A stretch of DNA of 60,000 nucleotides from Liolophura sinensis (taxonomy: Eukaryota; Mollusca; Polyplacophora; Chitonida; Chitonidae): assembly GCF_032854445.1 (NCBI RefSeq), contig NC_088301.1:45505116-45565115 (forward strand). Reading direction: 5' to 3'. Made by a program: the position numbers and the translations under genes. The notes under the pieces were generated by a model. It was given only the letters and a program-made list of their open reading frames with translations, was not told where the DNA came from and made no database searches. Below are positions 45,475-58,189 of the stretch, piece after piece (within the stretch, counting starts at the first letter, position 1; each line of letters opens with the position of its first letter).

Positions 45475-46614
45475 ATATAATAATAGTTGGGAAAACCAAC
45501 TACTTATATAGTTAATGGTAAGTATCGTCACTACATTCCTTTTCTTTCCAAAGGGGCGTGTACTTACGTGCTTGGGGGCGTGCGTTTTTTGTACTGTTTA
45601 AGCATTTACGTGAACAATTAGAATAAAACCCTATATGAGATAGATTAGAGTCTTTTATTATACAGTAGATCAATGATCAGAAGTAATCGGCGAAATCGTC
45701 CACTTGTCACATTACCTCAGTTTTAGGCCTAAGGTTTTATCCCAACTATTCATGTAGATACTTAAGCAAATATTATAGAAATACACACCTAAGCGGTGAA
45801 GGCGCGCGCTGGAGCGGGACCGAGCGGATTGGTATGGTGTGCCCAACTATAGCCCACACCGCATGAGTCATTGCCGTTCTCTGAGCTGGTGCATTCACAT
45901 GTATGACTGTCTATCGATCGACAAAACTCTTCTTCTTCTTCAGTCTAAACCAGAAGCGTCAACACCAGATCATGGAGAAAAAGGATATAAAATATTAAAA
46001 TATAATTTAAGACATACAGCACACAGAGTAGCCTAAAACTAGAGTTGGAACGGCAGCACTCTTGTGAAATTAGTTTTATTCTAATTGTTCCTGTAAATGC
46101 TTAATCGTTAGCATTAGTGGCCCTAGTGCCAGAAAGTGTTTTCTGTATTATTCTAGGCTATATTATATACCGCGTTTCACAGAGTTAACGGGTTAACAAT
46201 GGGCGACTCGCAGACGAGCAACACAAAATTGTCCAACTCGCATGCAGTACAACACGCGAATTGCTACAGTGATTATGTACTACGTACTTACAGAGAGCCT
46301 AAGAACATGTTCCACACATTAATAGTCGTTTGCAAACAATAAAAATTTTAAAGAAGTCAAATTACAGAATTGTTTATCAGTATAGCGGGTTTTCACGACA
46401 TCCATAGGTCGACCAATAAAAAAAAATTGCGGTACTCATAAAGCTCTGACGCGTGAAAAATACAATAAACTAAAAATTATAATATAATTACAATTCACTG
46501 ATTCAAACAGTAAAAGACAAAGTCAAACGTATAGGGAAACAAATATGTCTGCATAATATATATAAAGTGGAATGTATAACACATAGTCCGGTATTTTGAC
46601 GAACATTAAACATC

Positions 46615-46639
46615 TCCCCCCCCCCCCCCCCCACCACCA

Positions 46640-46673
<34 letters not shown>

Positions 46674-46681
46674 CACACACA
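46615..46681. repeat. Poly-C and (CA)n microsatellite
   Basis: A run of C, then CCACCACCAC, then (CA)n to 46681. The proline/histidine-rich and antisense Val/Cys-rich open frames over it are products of the repeat. Confidence 0.95.
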
Positions 46682-49600
46682 CCTTCATGTTAATAAATTC
46701 ATGTTAAGAAGCTTTTTCCAGTTGCTGATTGGCAGCAGCATTCAAGACATTCCTGTCCTGGTGAAGAGATTATATTGATCTGAATACAGTGTAAATCCCG
46801 GGCCTGGTCAGCTAGTTCTGCATTTGCAGACATTTAGCCACGCCTGATTGGTCATTCGCCAGCATGCACCTCCGTACGGCAATTCACAAAGCGGTAGGCC
46901 TACACTATACTGCACGGCCAAACGAGTTCAATATGGGCGTCGTGGATGTTCAGCTATCTCAGGAAAGGCAGGTGTAAGGAGAATGAATAAATAACGGTAT
47001 AACCCCGCATGATTATGAAGTCGTTTAACTATATCGTGGCACGAGATGTATGGTGATACTGTCTGAAAAAGAGAAATATTTTTCCAGACTATTTTGCTGG
47101 TTCTGTTCGAACCTGTTATTTTATTTTCAAAGTACATAATCCGCATGTCTTTTTTTTACAGATTAAATAGTCTTTTGTGTTTCTTGCATAGTCTTGCATA
47201 CGATGACCAGAACCAACTTAAGAGTAATCTGGCTAGCTTTAGCTTACCTCTAAATATACATTGTCGTTAGGGACGGTCTATTTCGTTCATAACTGATCGA
47301 TTTTAATAAAATGTGGATGTCACTGTAGTTTTTTTTTACCTAATTCTGCTTAGGCCATGGGGCTAGGGGACGTCTAAGTTGCTATGTTTTAGACATTTAC
47401 ATGAACATTCAGAATGAAACCCTAACTGTGGCAAACTGAGGAAGACGGGTTTCACTGTCATCGCTGCTCGAGTTTCTCTCCATGCTGATGTCTTTTACAT
47501 TATGTAGGATTGCAGGATTATTTATTTTTTCAACTTATGGAAGGATATATTTTTGTAATAAACTGATAAAGACTAAAACTGACAAACCAAACACAGCAAT
47601 GTCAGTATTGCGGAATACACCTACAGTTTTAGGAGGCACAAATAGCGGTAAACAGTCTTGGTCAAGGGGAGATAATATCCCAGCCAACGTCTTCATCCTG
47701 CTCTAATTCTCTTACAATTGTCCAACATGTTAACAGACGCAGTATTTGTACACCACACCGTCCGGACCCTCAACGAAGCATGAAATTTGCGGGCCTACAA
47801 CTGTGCGAGCGCTTTTAACGAAAAGAGGGCCTGAAAATCACCTCGTCGTACCCAGATCACCAGCGCTATTTCAACCCAAGTGCATTCGGCCCTCGTCAGT
47901 CAACCACACGCATGCACTTCCAGTGGGTCATCTAGGACAGCTGAGCTCTTTGTTGTTATATCCATGTTTTGCCACAAATGTTGTTAAAGACCTTGAAAAA
48001 GGCAACCTTCGATATTAAGAATTACACACGTAGACGGACAATTTGGAAATATGGAGCATATATATCATACAGTGTCGCATGCCCGATATGTGCGTGTCTT
48101 TCAATAGTGCTGCAAACACCAATCAAATAATTACATCAAAATAATAATAAAAAATGTAAGGGTATCGCTTGTTTATGCCCACGTGATGATATAACTGCAG
48201 CTTGGGCGCAAAGCACCATTCATATAAGTAAATGACGGTTTCATGGAATAATCAATGTGGACCTACTGATGCATACGTTTTATTTCAGTTATTAACAAGA
48301 CGAAAATATAATTTCCAAATCTAGTGATAAGACGACTATTTTGAGAAGTGCATGTGGTCTTGCTGAAAATGATAACAGAAAAAAGGTGTCAAAAGCAATT
48401 AAGATGTAAAATACTGTGGGGTCACCTGGAAGGTTATATAGCCATTACACTCTGATTTTGGGGAATCTGAAGATTTCAAAACAAATCTGCGACATTCCCC
48501 CGAATCAGACTCACAGTTTGCTTGCTTAGAAGTCGGAAAATCGCGAATATTGAGGATTGCAACGCAGATATGCGACATTCCCCGAATTCCGAACACAGAG
48601 AGGCCAAAAATAAGCAATTTAAATCTAACCCTTTAGATATTGTTGCATTTGAAATAAAGAAACTCCTCCACACACTGACAAAAGCAGACTATCAACTCCT
48701 TGGATGTTTGTTTCAATTCGTGATAAAAGCAGGTTGTCTTGGTAAGTAATACAGGTTTCTTAAGACGCATTATTTTAACACTCACGGTCTAAGGGAGGTA
48801 ATAATTTTGTTGTGACTTATTTATGTCCCTTTAAGCATATTAATGAATTTCGACAATAATAATAAGCCCTCAAAAGGAGGTAAATACTCAATTCACTTTG
48901 AACTTACACATGTGACACCACACGTTGATAACAAGAAGCTACTGCTGGATGATATTTACCTCTCTTAAATGTACATATCGAGTAAGTTTTAGTACGTCTA
49001 TAAAGGGAGGTAATTTGCTTTGACTAAGCTTCCTTATCTTCCCTTGCCCAGTGGACGGAGTAGTGAAACGGTTAAAATGTTGAAACTACAGCAACTCGTC
49101 TAGCTGTAAAGCGATGACGCCAATGAATTATTACAGGATTATTGCCACATGACAAAAGTTCACAGCTGTTTCATTTTAATAGCGTTCACAAAATTATACA
49201 TGTTGAAGCGCCGTTTTTCGTCGTGTATTTTCATCCTTGAACACTTCTGCTATCAGTTTGTTGAAATGGGTTATAGGTAGTACGAAATAATGAGGCATGT
49301 GCTACACTATAATCTTGCGTAATCTATGCTACACTATAATCTTGCGTAATCTATATTGAAACGATTATAGAGTTTATAGACAGAAATGTTCACGAAAGCA
49401 ACATTTCACTGCATAAACTACAAGCCTTGCCTACAAGAACTTTCCACAAACTGCTATATGCTATTAGCCCGAATCTGTCGGTCTTGATTTCGTATTCATA
49501 TAATTTCTTAGTTCTCTGGTGGTTTGTGTTAGTCTATACGTCGTTTTGGGAATTGGCCTTGTGATTATTAACCTGGAACGTCCTTATTGGTTGATGACTG

Positions 49601-50087
49601 GTATCATAGATTCTGCCCCCATTCTTTGATAGCTGCAATTTAGCTTCGTCTTTTAAGCTGGAATTAATAGTATCATACCTCCTTGTAACAAAATTAAAAT
49701 AGATTTCAATGAGCATACTACAGTGGTAAAAAACATTTGCAGCAATAAATGCCATCTTTTCTCTGAAATTCATCACACAGTGTACATCATGTGGGCTACA
49801 CATACATGTGTGTACAGTTATATCTTGAATTGTGAGCCATTATCCTTCTCGTGAATCATCTTGTCGGAATATGGGGAATTTGCTGATAAAGGTACGAATC
49901 TGCGATATTCCCTGAGATCCGACTCTTTCAGAAGACTACAGAATGTCGGAAATTAAGGAATAGAGAGGCTTGGGCAGCAGATGTGATACATTCCCCGAAA
50001 TCCGACAGTTTACAGAAATCATATTTTTAACCAAAGTTCGAGAAATGTTGAACTTGGGACACATTAACAAGAACAAATTTCTTACTT

Positions 50088-50533
50088 TCTTACATTAAAT
50101 GACGATCTAGTGCATTATTTATGAAGAATATGCAAATGAGAGCATAGGTCTTTTCGCTCACCACCTTAGGGTGTTAAACGGTCTAAGGGAGATAATTTGC
50201 TAGGCATTGACGGATTTATATCCCTTTGACCATAGTCGGCTTTGTCATTGATGTTCTCATATTTTACATAAGTGCTCAGGCAGTATGAAATTTTGTAACT
50301 AGTAAATATTCTAATGTGTATCTTACATTAAATGACAATCTAGTGTATTATGTATGAAGAATATGCAAATGAGAACATAAATCTTTTTGCCCACAACATT
50401 AGGGTGTTCAACGGTCTAAGGGAGATAATTCCCTTTGACCATAGTCGGCTTTGTCACTGATGTTCTCATATTTTACATAAGTGCTCAGGCAGTATGAAAT
50501 TTTTATAACTAGTTAATATTCTAATGTGTATCT
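50088..50533. repeat. Tandem duplication of a ~220-bp segment
   Basis: 50088-50321 and 50322-50533 are adjacent, nearly identical copies (TACATTAAATGACGATCTAG, GAAGAATATGCAAATGAGA, GTGCTCAGGCAGTATGAAA). The second lacks the loop of the module-2 palindrome. A third partial copy is at 51757-51960. Confidence 0.85.
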
Positions 50534-51364
50534 TTAGAAAATAAGCTAGATTCAGTTGCTAGATTCTATCCAATAGTTTTTATCACGAACATTCTACTTA
50601 TGGACATTCTACTAAAATTGTACCTAGCTTTCGTCATCATCGAGATCACGTCACTCATCTGGTGCTTGCAATTTTATAAATTCCCGAAGCCCAAATTTTG
50701 ATATCACACGTATTCGACGGTATAAAACAATATATGTCATCAACAACAGCTCCTAAAAAAACTAGTAGTAAAAAAACACTAGTAGTCATCACAATACAAA
50801 GCTGTTTATATTTCCTAATATTTGTCGGGATCCAGGGAAACAACATACTTCTGTAGCCATTTTGCGACATTCCCTAAAATCCGCACATGTGTATTTTTCG
50901 GAATCTGGGGAACACATAATCTTTACAGCAAATTTGCTACATTCCCCCAAATCCGATGTTTCAAAACATTGTGATCTTAGCCAAACTCTGGGTCTGAATC
51001 GGTAAATAAATGAGGAAAAAAGTCTATTTTAACATGATCGACAAGAAGAAAAAAAACGACTGATTTTAATACAATCCATTTAAACAGTTTTTCATTTGAA
51101 CTATTTTAAACCTACATAGTACAATTTAGTGGTCAAAGGGAGATAATTATCTACTTTTGAACAGATTTACTTCCCTTTGACCACTGCCGACTCTAACCGT
51201 ATTCCGTAGTGTAAAAGTTTTGTATGTAAAGTTTACCTATTAAAAAGGTACTGATTTTCTGCTTTAGCGGGGAGGTTCACCCCGTGCACTGTGTGGACAC
51301 TTTGTTCTCTGTCGTGTGTTGGGCCGGTGCGGCATTAAACTCCTTTTTTAATACCGAACGTGAA

Positions 51365-51503
51365 GATTTGGCAGCAACCTCCGGATGGCGGTGGATTTCC
51401 CCCGGGCTCTGCCCGCTTTCCACAAATCATAATGCTGGGCGCCGTCGTATAAGTGAAATATTCTTGAATACGGCGTAAACACCAGTCAAAGAAAAAAATA
51501 AAT
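51365..51503 (+). mobile_element. MetaSINE-like SINE, 5'-truncated
   Basis: GGCAGCAACCTCCGGATGG, GGCGCCGTCGTATAAGTGA, ATTCTTGAATACGGCG. It adjoins a single unit of the ~70-bp satellite seen at 55650-56060. Confidence 0.75.
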
Positions 51504-52227
51504 ATTGCTGAACCACCGGGTGGATCTTGAATTTCTGTCGTATTAACTCTGTAACTGGTGTAGCACGAAACCCTTTACGTAATACTGATTGGCTGGGTGT
51601 GTATGGGTAAATAAATGAAAAGAAAATCTGTTTTGATATGACTGACAAGAAGAAACAACGGCTGATTTTTACAATCCATTTGAACGGTTTTGCATTATAA
51701 ACAAACATATAGTATGATGTAGTGGTCAAATTGAGATAATTACTTATTTTTTTATAAGTTCGAGTAATGTTGAACTTGGGACACATTAACAAGAACAAAT
51801 TTCTTATTTTCTTCCATTAAATGACGATCTAGTGTATTATTTATGAAGAATATGCAAAGGAGAGCATAGATCTTTTTGCCCACAACATTAAGGTGTTAAA
51901 CGGTCTAAGGGAGATAATTTGCTAGGCATTGACGGATTTATATCCCTTTGACCACTGACGACTCAAACCGTGTTCCGTAATGTAAAAAGCATGAGTTTAA
52001 AGTTTTAGCTTTGAAAAGGTATCGGTACCTTCTTCCTGCAGTAGCGGAGAGGTGCGATATCAAGCCCCTTATTTAGCATTGAATCACCGGATGGGCCTTT
52101 AGTGTCGTAACTGTGTAGACGATGTTGCACGAAACCTATTACACACCGTTGTACTGCTGGGCGCACCTTCCCTTTTTCTGTCGTATCTGCATTGGGCAGG
52201 TGCGGCATCCAAAACCTTGGATGTGCC

Positions 52228-52297
52228 CAGTAAGGCTGGCCGCCAATAAAATGTGAAATATTCTTGAGTATAAGGCGTTAAATAACAATCAAAATAA
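52228..52297 (+). mobile_element. MetaSINE-like 3' end
   Basis: GGCTGGCCGCCAATAAAATG, AAATATTCTTGAGTATAAGG, then AACAATCAAAATAAC. Confidence 0.55.
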
Positions 52298-53154
52298 CAC
52301 TGAACCGTTCGAATGAAGATTTTCTGCCGTAACACTGGTGCTGTTGAGGTATATGACTTCTAATTTAATACTGAACCGTCGTGTGGACCGCTTCTGTACA
52401 ACTCGGTAGCCCGTGCGGTATCAAACCCGTTATTCAACACTGGGCCACCATCTCAGTTGTGCTTTAATTGCAGCTGTTCATATATCCATCATGGTGATGA
52501 ATGTACTGCCCCTACTAGCCCATAATCTCTCGACCGTGATGAAATATCAGTTTAGGCCTAACCCTGCTAGTGATGTCGGTAATGAACACTCATGTGGACA
52601 ATTCTGCATTTACCGAAGGCAATTTTGACGTAGAAGATTTATATTTTGTGTACCTAGTATTACCTATAATTTACAAATGGAGCGAATGCGTTAATTTTTT
52701 TAGATAAAGATCAAGCATAAAATGTTTTTTGCTCGCAACATAGGAGTGATTCATGCGGTCTAAGGGAGACAATTTGCCAAGTTTTCATTCATTTATTTCC
52801 CTTTGACTATGAAATCCTCAATGGGGAATTCATCAGTATTCTAAGATTAGATCCAACTGCGAATATATCTGGATGAAAACCACAACTCTTTGTAAGACGT
52901 GTTAGTATACATTCCCCTTTGTCTTTCGTTTATACCTGTGTACGACAACACCTGTAGCTTAGCACAGAAGAGATATAATTTGCTTCAAAAAGTGAGTTGA
53001 GTCAAGCCGTTAACGTGGGTCTAATCCTAAACAAATGTTACAGCCTAAAAGTGGTTTTGTTTTTTTGGTGAGGGGTTGGGGGCTGGAGTGGTAAGAATTT
53101 GTAGACAAATGACGACTAATGAACTGCAATCAACATCACTCCATGTTTCTATTA

Positions 53155-53421
53155 CACTGAAAAAATTAATCTGTTATTTTTAACAGAAACTCTGTTGTCT
53201 GAATGGTGCTAGAATGTATTCTGTTATCACGAGATTCCCGGCTATTCCATTACATTATTCTGTTAGATATAACACGCACATTCTATTCATTTAACATCAA
53301 GATTCTATTAAACTAACAAGATGTTATGTTTGAATATGACACAGTATTAGCTTATAATAACTGAGTATGTTCTCAGACAACATATTTTCTGTTAAAATTA
53401 ACCAATTCATTTTTTTGAGTG
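53155..53421. mobile_element. Palindromic MITE, copy B, with TA flanks
   Basis: Ends CACTGAAAAAATTAATCTG and TTCATTTTTTTGAGTG, with AACAGA/TCTGTT palindromes inside. TA occurs on both sides (53153-53154 and 53422-53423), compatible with a TA target-site duplication. Same family as 29753-29995. Confidence 0.7.
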
Positions 53422-55350
53422 TACCTTATTCTCCTTAAGCCTTGGAGCTAGGGAACATGAAAGTTGATACTTGTTTAAGCATTCACACAAAAAAAAAACA
53501 AAAAAAAAAAAACGGTTGGAAGCCTATAAAGACTGTTTATTACACATTGCATTGGGAACGCTAATTTATGATTTACAAGTCGTATGCGAATATAGGACGC
53601 TTAGATTCAATATATCTACGAGGAAGTTTATAGTCCGTTCAATTTCTTGTATTTTTATCGAAATCAGGTTAAATAACAGACTTGAGTAACTATATCGCGA
53701 CAATCCCTAAAATCCGACTATTTAAACCTGTCGGAATTTGGGGAATTTGGAATGCGGGCCGCAATTTAGCTGCATTTCCTCAAATGCGTCTGTACAACAG
53801 TTCATGGTTTTAGCGAATCTTATGCACTGTACAGATCAGTATCTGGCCAAAATAGTGTATTTTAACATTAACAATAACAAACAGACGGTTGTTTTATTAT
53901 CATGTATTTTACCAATTTACCAGACTCACGCAATGTTAACGTGCACAGTAGTATTTGCCGGTCAAAGGGAGATAATTGCTCATGTTTGGGTAGATTTACG
54001 TCCCTTGTCCACCTCATTTTTCAGTTTTAATGAGTAAAGGCATCTAATAAGATTTTTTTTTTATAATCCTACGCCGGGTTGTTAATCAGCTGTTATCATC
54101 TAATACTTTTTCAAGTTATCTAATTTTATTATATAAAGTGAATACCATTAAAAAAATGTGAATGGCGTGTTAGGTATATTCATTTTTCGTTACCTTTGAA
54201 CTCATGTTTTATGGCAACCGTAGTCATCCAATACCGGTATATCGGAACTAATTTGCTCCTATTCCGGCTGTAGATTTGTGTCTCAATATAAGCCTTAGAT
54301 GGCCACATCTAAAAGAGTCATGTTTAAATATCTCGCAAAATTGTTATTGGTGTCTTTCAGTCTTTAACTTCAGTAGAGACAATTAAATGCGTGGTAAATT
54401 ATCAATGAGGGCATTAGGGAACACTTAATGTTTGTTAGGAATAATGTAAAACCAAAGCATAAACTTTGATTATTGTCAAAACAACCACGCAGATAAAAGT
54501 AATAAGCCTGTAATTCAGTTTTTTCAGTATTTTGTCGGAATCTGGGGAATAAACAGACTGGTGTAACCATTTTGTGACATTCTCTACAATCCGAAATTTT
54601 ATACTGATCGGAATTTGGGGAATTCGGAATCCTTGCCACGAATTTGCTACATTCCCTCAAATCCGACCATTCTAAACTTTATATGTTCTAGCGAATCTAT
54701 AGATTTTTACATTTAGATTTAACGTTAGAGTGAATCATTATAATATTACTGAGAACGAGAAGAACGTGGAAAATTTTATTACCATGTTGTTCAAGAGTTT
54801 TCCACCTAAAAAGTTTTTAACCTGCATAGTACGCATTAGTGGTCAAAGGGAGATAATTGCCCAGGTTTTGGGAAATTTACGTCCCTTTGACCACATAACC
54901 GCGCAAGCTGATCGCTAAAGACACCAGTTATTTATTCAGCAGCCGAAGTTATAGACCTTCACACGTAAATGAAATATCACATTTAGGTTAATCAGTATAT
55001 AGTATTGATAACCAGACATACAGGGCTAATTTTATGACCATGTTTTCAAACTCAAAAACTTTTAGTATGCAAATGGGCAGCTTTAACGGTCAAAGGGAGA
55101 TCATCACCCATGTTTGGGTAGATTTACGTCCCTTTGACCACTGACAACACAATCTTAACGTCAGATGCACCACTAATTTACCCTGGTTTCTCTATACGCA
55201 AATAGTTTTTGTACTACATGTAGCCAGTTATTCTTTACGAATAAGTAATGAATATGAAACATATGCATCAACGGTACTATTCAATCGTAATATTTAATAC
55301 TGAAAACCCTTTAATACTGCATGAAGCGCCGGTAGGGCCTATTCAGTCGC

Positions 55351-55639
55351 ACACGCTTAAGAAAAAGGGCTCTATATGGAACTAAATATGCTCTTTGGCT
55401 TATTTCGCATGCAGAACCTTTTCTTGGTGCTATAAAGAGCCCTTTTGTAAAGGTTCAGTATTGAACCCTTTAGATATGGTTCGTGACCTTGTAATCGGCG
55501 GTAAAACAAAAAATGGGTTCGGACACAGAATCGACTGGGTATTTCAGAACCCTTAAGTGCGCTGGAGTTGAAAAGGGTTCAATACAGAACCCACGGGAGT
55601 GGCAAAGAACGCCTATGGAACCCTTTTTGTTTAGAGTGT
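55351..55639. mobile_element. MITE with AAAAGGGTTC-type terminal repeats
   Basis: Left end ACACGCTTAAGAAAAAGGGC, TCTATATGGAAC; right end TATGGAACCCTTTTTGTTTA, GAGTGT. The inside repeats GGGTTCAATA and GAACCCTTT words in both directions. Non-coding. Confidence 0.7.
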
Positions 55640-55640
55640 A

Positions 55641-56060
55641 GGGGTTGGTGTGGCATCAAACTCCTTTTTAATACTGAACCGCTTGGTGGACCTTTCCCAT
55701 CTAGGCCCTATGAGGCATTAACCACATTTCAAGTTTAATACTGAACCGTCGGTTGGATCTTTTCTGTCGGACGTCTGGGACCGGTGCGGAATCAACCACC
55801 TTTTTTTTAAATACTGAACGGCCGGGTGGGACGTTTCTGTCATAACTGTGAGGCCAATGCGGCATCAAGCCTCTAATTTAATACTGACCGGGTGGACCTT
55901 TTGTGTCGCAACCCTGAGGCTTATGCCGCATCCACCCCATTATTTAATACTGAACTGCCGGGTAGACGGTTTCACCCCTCCTCCTCTACTCACACTATAC
56001 TGGACCGCCGGGATGGACCTTTTCCGTAGTTGCGCTGCAGCATCAAGCCCTCGTAGCTAC
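55641..56060. repeat. ~70-bp satellite
   Basis: Units start with TTAATACTGAACCGCCGGG and include TGGACCTTTTCTGTCG and GGTGCGGCATCAAACCCC. ATACTGA recurs at about 55671, 55739, 55811, 55881 and 55947. Related single units occur at 51260-51365, 52040-52130 and 52290-52450. Confidence 0.8.
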
Positions 56061-56504
56061 CCTATGGCATTAAGCCCTTTTACAATTGGAATGTCAATTT
56101 AAAAAATGTTCACATATTACAATAGATTCTTGTGAGAAAAATTCCCCATTTGAGTAACACAGATATCATTTTCAGAGTTTACGGTATCTTGTTTCGAATT
56201 CCATACGTGATATTTTAGTGCTAAAAACCAATGGTGATAACGTGACCACCTGATATGCCTGGTTTTAAATAGTTAAAAACACAGAAGGTATCAGTTCATC
56301 CCATCCATGGGCAGTGTCCTCGAAATTCCCTGCCACAGCTGTCACTGTCCCTTATAAACGGTGAAATATGGCCTCTTTTCATGAAAGCTTGACATTCGTA
56401 TTCCACTCGTAAACCATTAAAAGGACATTTTCCAAATTTTAACATCTTATGTTTTCGTTCGTATAACCGACTTTATTTAACTCTTTGACTTGTACTTATA
56501 TACT

Positions 56505-56655
56505 AAGACCAAAACCATTTCCTGCCATGTCGACTTTACAGGAAGAATAGTTTCAATTTTGACATTGTAAGTTATTCTTACTTGAACAACAACATACCGT
56601 CGAAGGGTCCTACTTATGGCGTGTACATTTCTTGTCTAGTAGCATTTTTTAGATA
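56505..56655 (+). pseudogene. Reverse-transcriptase remnant of a retroelement (copy B)
   Basis: From 56507 one frame reads DQNHFLPCRLYRKNSFNFDI, VSYSYLNNNIPSKGPTYGVY, ISCLVAFFR. A frame just upstream gives DLYLY, so a one-base shift is present. The family wording (SYLDLYLY..KDQN, RLY.K, YLN.NIP.GP.YGVYIS) is shared with the minus-strand remnant at 36402-36713. The IDD region is not seen here. Inactive. Confidence 0.6.
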
Positions 56656-56799
56656 GTGTATGTGTGCTATGCGGCGATTTTAATCAATTAAAGCCATAAA
56701 TTATTATTACAAACACTGGCAGAAAGGCTATTTCACTATGCGCCTTCAAGCTATGTTTCTTAAGCTTTGTATAATGAAGATTATCTCATAAAAACTTAT

Positions 56800-57240
56800 G
56801 GAAAGTGTCCAGAGTCGTCTAAATCTCTTATCTGTGTCCAGTTCCTTCATCGAGTTGATTAGATCGCCACGTTGGGTATATGAACAGGTGCAATTAAAAC
56901 GCAACTGAGATAAATGATGATCGATTTGGTAATTGGCCTTGCGATCGTTGACCTGGGACGTTTAGTTCAGTTTGTCGGCTGGTGTACGAATGTCTGTTAA
57001 GATGCCTAGTTTAGTTGTCGGCTGGTGTACGAATGTCTGTTAATGTTGACCTGGAACGTTCAGTTCAGTTTGTCGGCTGGTGTACGAATGTCTGTTAAGA
57101 TGCCTAGTTTAGTTGTCGGCTGGTGTACGAATGTCTGTTAAGATGCCTAGTTTAGTTGTCGGCTGGTGTACGAATGTCTGTTAAGATGCCTAGATTCCTA
57201 CTGATTTGATCTAAAGCTGGAAATCGCAAGGCCAATAAAC
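56800..57240. repeat. Dispersed repeat with an internal 42-bp tandem array
   Basis: 56928-57000 (GGTAATTGGCCTTGCGATCG, TTGACCTGGGACG) resembles 17340-17395 and 49548-49600. 56800-56915 resembles 17090-17200. Within it TTGTCGGCTGGTGTACGAAT, GTCTGTTAAGATGCCTAG repeats about five times (56985-57192), once in a longer ~91-base period. The family also appears in reverse near 36200-36240. Confidence 0.65.
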
Positions 57241-57676
57241 GTTTTCATGGATGATGTTGGGAACATGTCATACTTATAGTCATAAACCTGCCTTCTGAGG
57301 TACGATGAAGTAGGCTTCAAATGTCTCCCTTGTCTTAGCTTCTTCTACGGTGTCTTGGAATCGGACATCTTGCCTATGTAGATAATACATCGTACACGAC
57401 TCTTGACTATTGGTGCAGTCGTACATTCGTTGTAAAACACGTTTTCAAACAATATTATTTGAATATATTAAGATCATACGTGGGAAAGTTCTTCAGTAAC
57501 TTTCAAAACTTTCTTATTTACAAAGGACACTCGAGTTTCCACCAGCCATAAAACATCATGTACGTGAAAAAATCTGCATTGTGTTCAAGAACAATCAAAT
57601 GAATAACAACATTTAGTGAGAGAGTTATTGAGAAAGGCCGTTTTGGTGATAAATTTTCAGTTATGGTCAATTATGC

Positions 57677-57923
57677 GTTTTATTTATTTGATTGGTGTTC
57701 TACGCCGTGTAATCAAGAATATTTCACCTATACGACGGCGGCCAGCATTATCAGTGGTGGTGGAAACCGGGCAGAGCCAGTGGGGAACCCACGACAATTC
57801 GAAGGTTGCTACGGACGTTCTTATGTGCGACTGAAGGGGAAGCTAGAATGAACTGGACTTGAACTCGCAGCGACCGCATTGGAGAAAAGCTCCAGGGTCA
57901 TTGTGCCGCGCTGGAGTGCTAAC
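57677..57923 (-). mobile_element. MetaSINE-like SINE, near full length
   Basis: TTTATTTATTTGATTGGTG, TACGACGGCGGCCAGCATTA, AACTGGACTTGAACTCGCAG, GCGACCGCATTGG and a head end GCGCTGGAGTGCTAACAC. Minus orientation. Confidence 0.85.
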
Positions 57924-57976
57924 ACTCTCGGTCTCGGAGGCGTTTCATATGTGTTTCCATTACAGGTCGGTGGTGG

Positions 57977-58187
57977 ATTTATTTATTTATTTGATTGGTG
58001 TTTTACGCCGTACTCAAGAATACTTCACTTATACGACGGCCATCAGCATTGCCAGTAAACCGGGCAGAGCCCGGGGGAAACCCACGGCCATCCGCAGGTT
58101 ATGCCAGACCTTCCCACGTACGGCCGGAGAGGAAGCCAGCATGAGCTGGACTTGAACTCAACTCGACTTGATCCGACCGCATTATTG
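57977..58187 (-). mobile_element. MetaSINE-like SINE
   Basis: TTGATTGGTGTTTTACGCCG, ACCGGGCAGAGCCCGGGG, CCAGACCTTCCCACGTACGG, AGCATGAGCTGGACTTGAAC. Same orientation as the copy about 50 bases upstream. One of the best preserved cores in the window. Confidence 0.88.
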
Positions 58188-58189
58188 AG

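Larger units (their letters stand above)
44372..48430. other. Intergenic DNA, no gene recognised
   Basis: Holds a MetaSINE 3' end (45421-45474), a poly-C plus (CA)n tract (46615-46681) and two pieces of a dispersed repeat (45590-45640, 47335-47440). A CCAAT-like GATTGGTCA at 46848 precedes a short frame starting ATGGGCGTCG at 46932, with no further support for a gene. Confidence 0.4.
48430..55200. repeat. Cluster of composite palindromic repeats
   Basis: Two palindromic modules recur. Module 1 is a foldback around TCGGAATTTGGGGAAT and GCGACATTCCCCAAATCCGA variants (48466-48595, 49863-49922, 50862-50960, 53700-53775, 54536-54665). Module 2 is a ~55-base element with ends GGTCAAAGGGAGATAATTGC and GTCCCTTTGACCA (48785-48835, 50180-50231, 50413-50440, 51128-51185, 51902-51953, 52757-52807, 53960-54011, 54841-54894, 55088-55143). 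In at least three places module 1 precedes module 2 by about 200-250 bases (50862-51185, 53694-54011, 54536-54894). No transposase is encoded. Confidence 0.75.

Noticed and set aside
46596-46778. Pro/His-rich protein frame
   Set aside because: Produced by the poly-C and (CA)n microsatellite.
47746-48018. 90-residue open frame in the intergenic part
   Set aside because: No motif, no neighbours, composition as in surrounding DNA.
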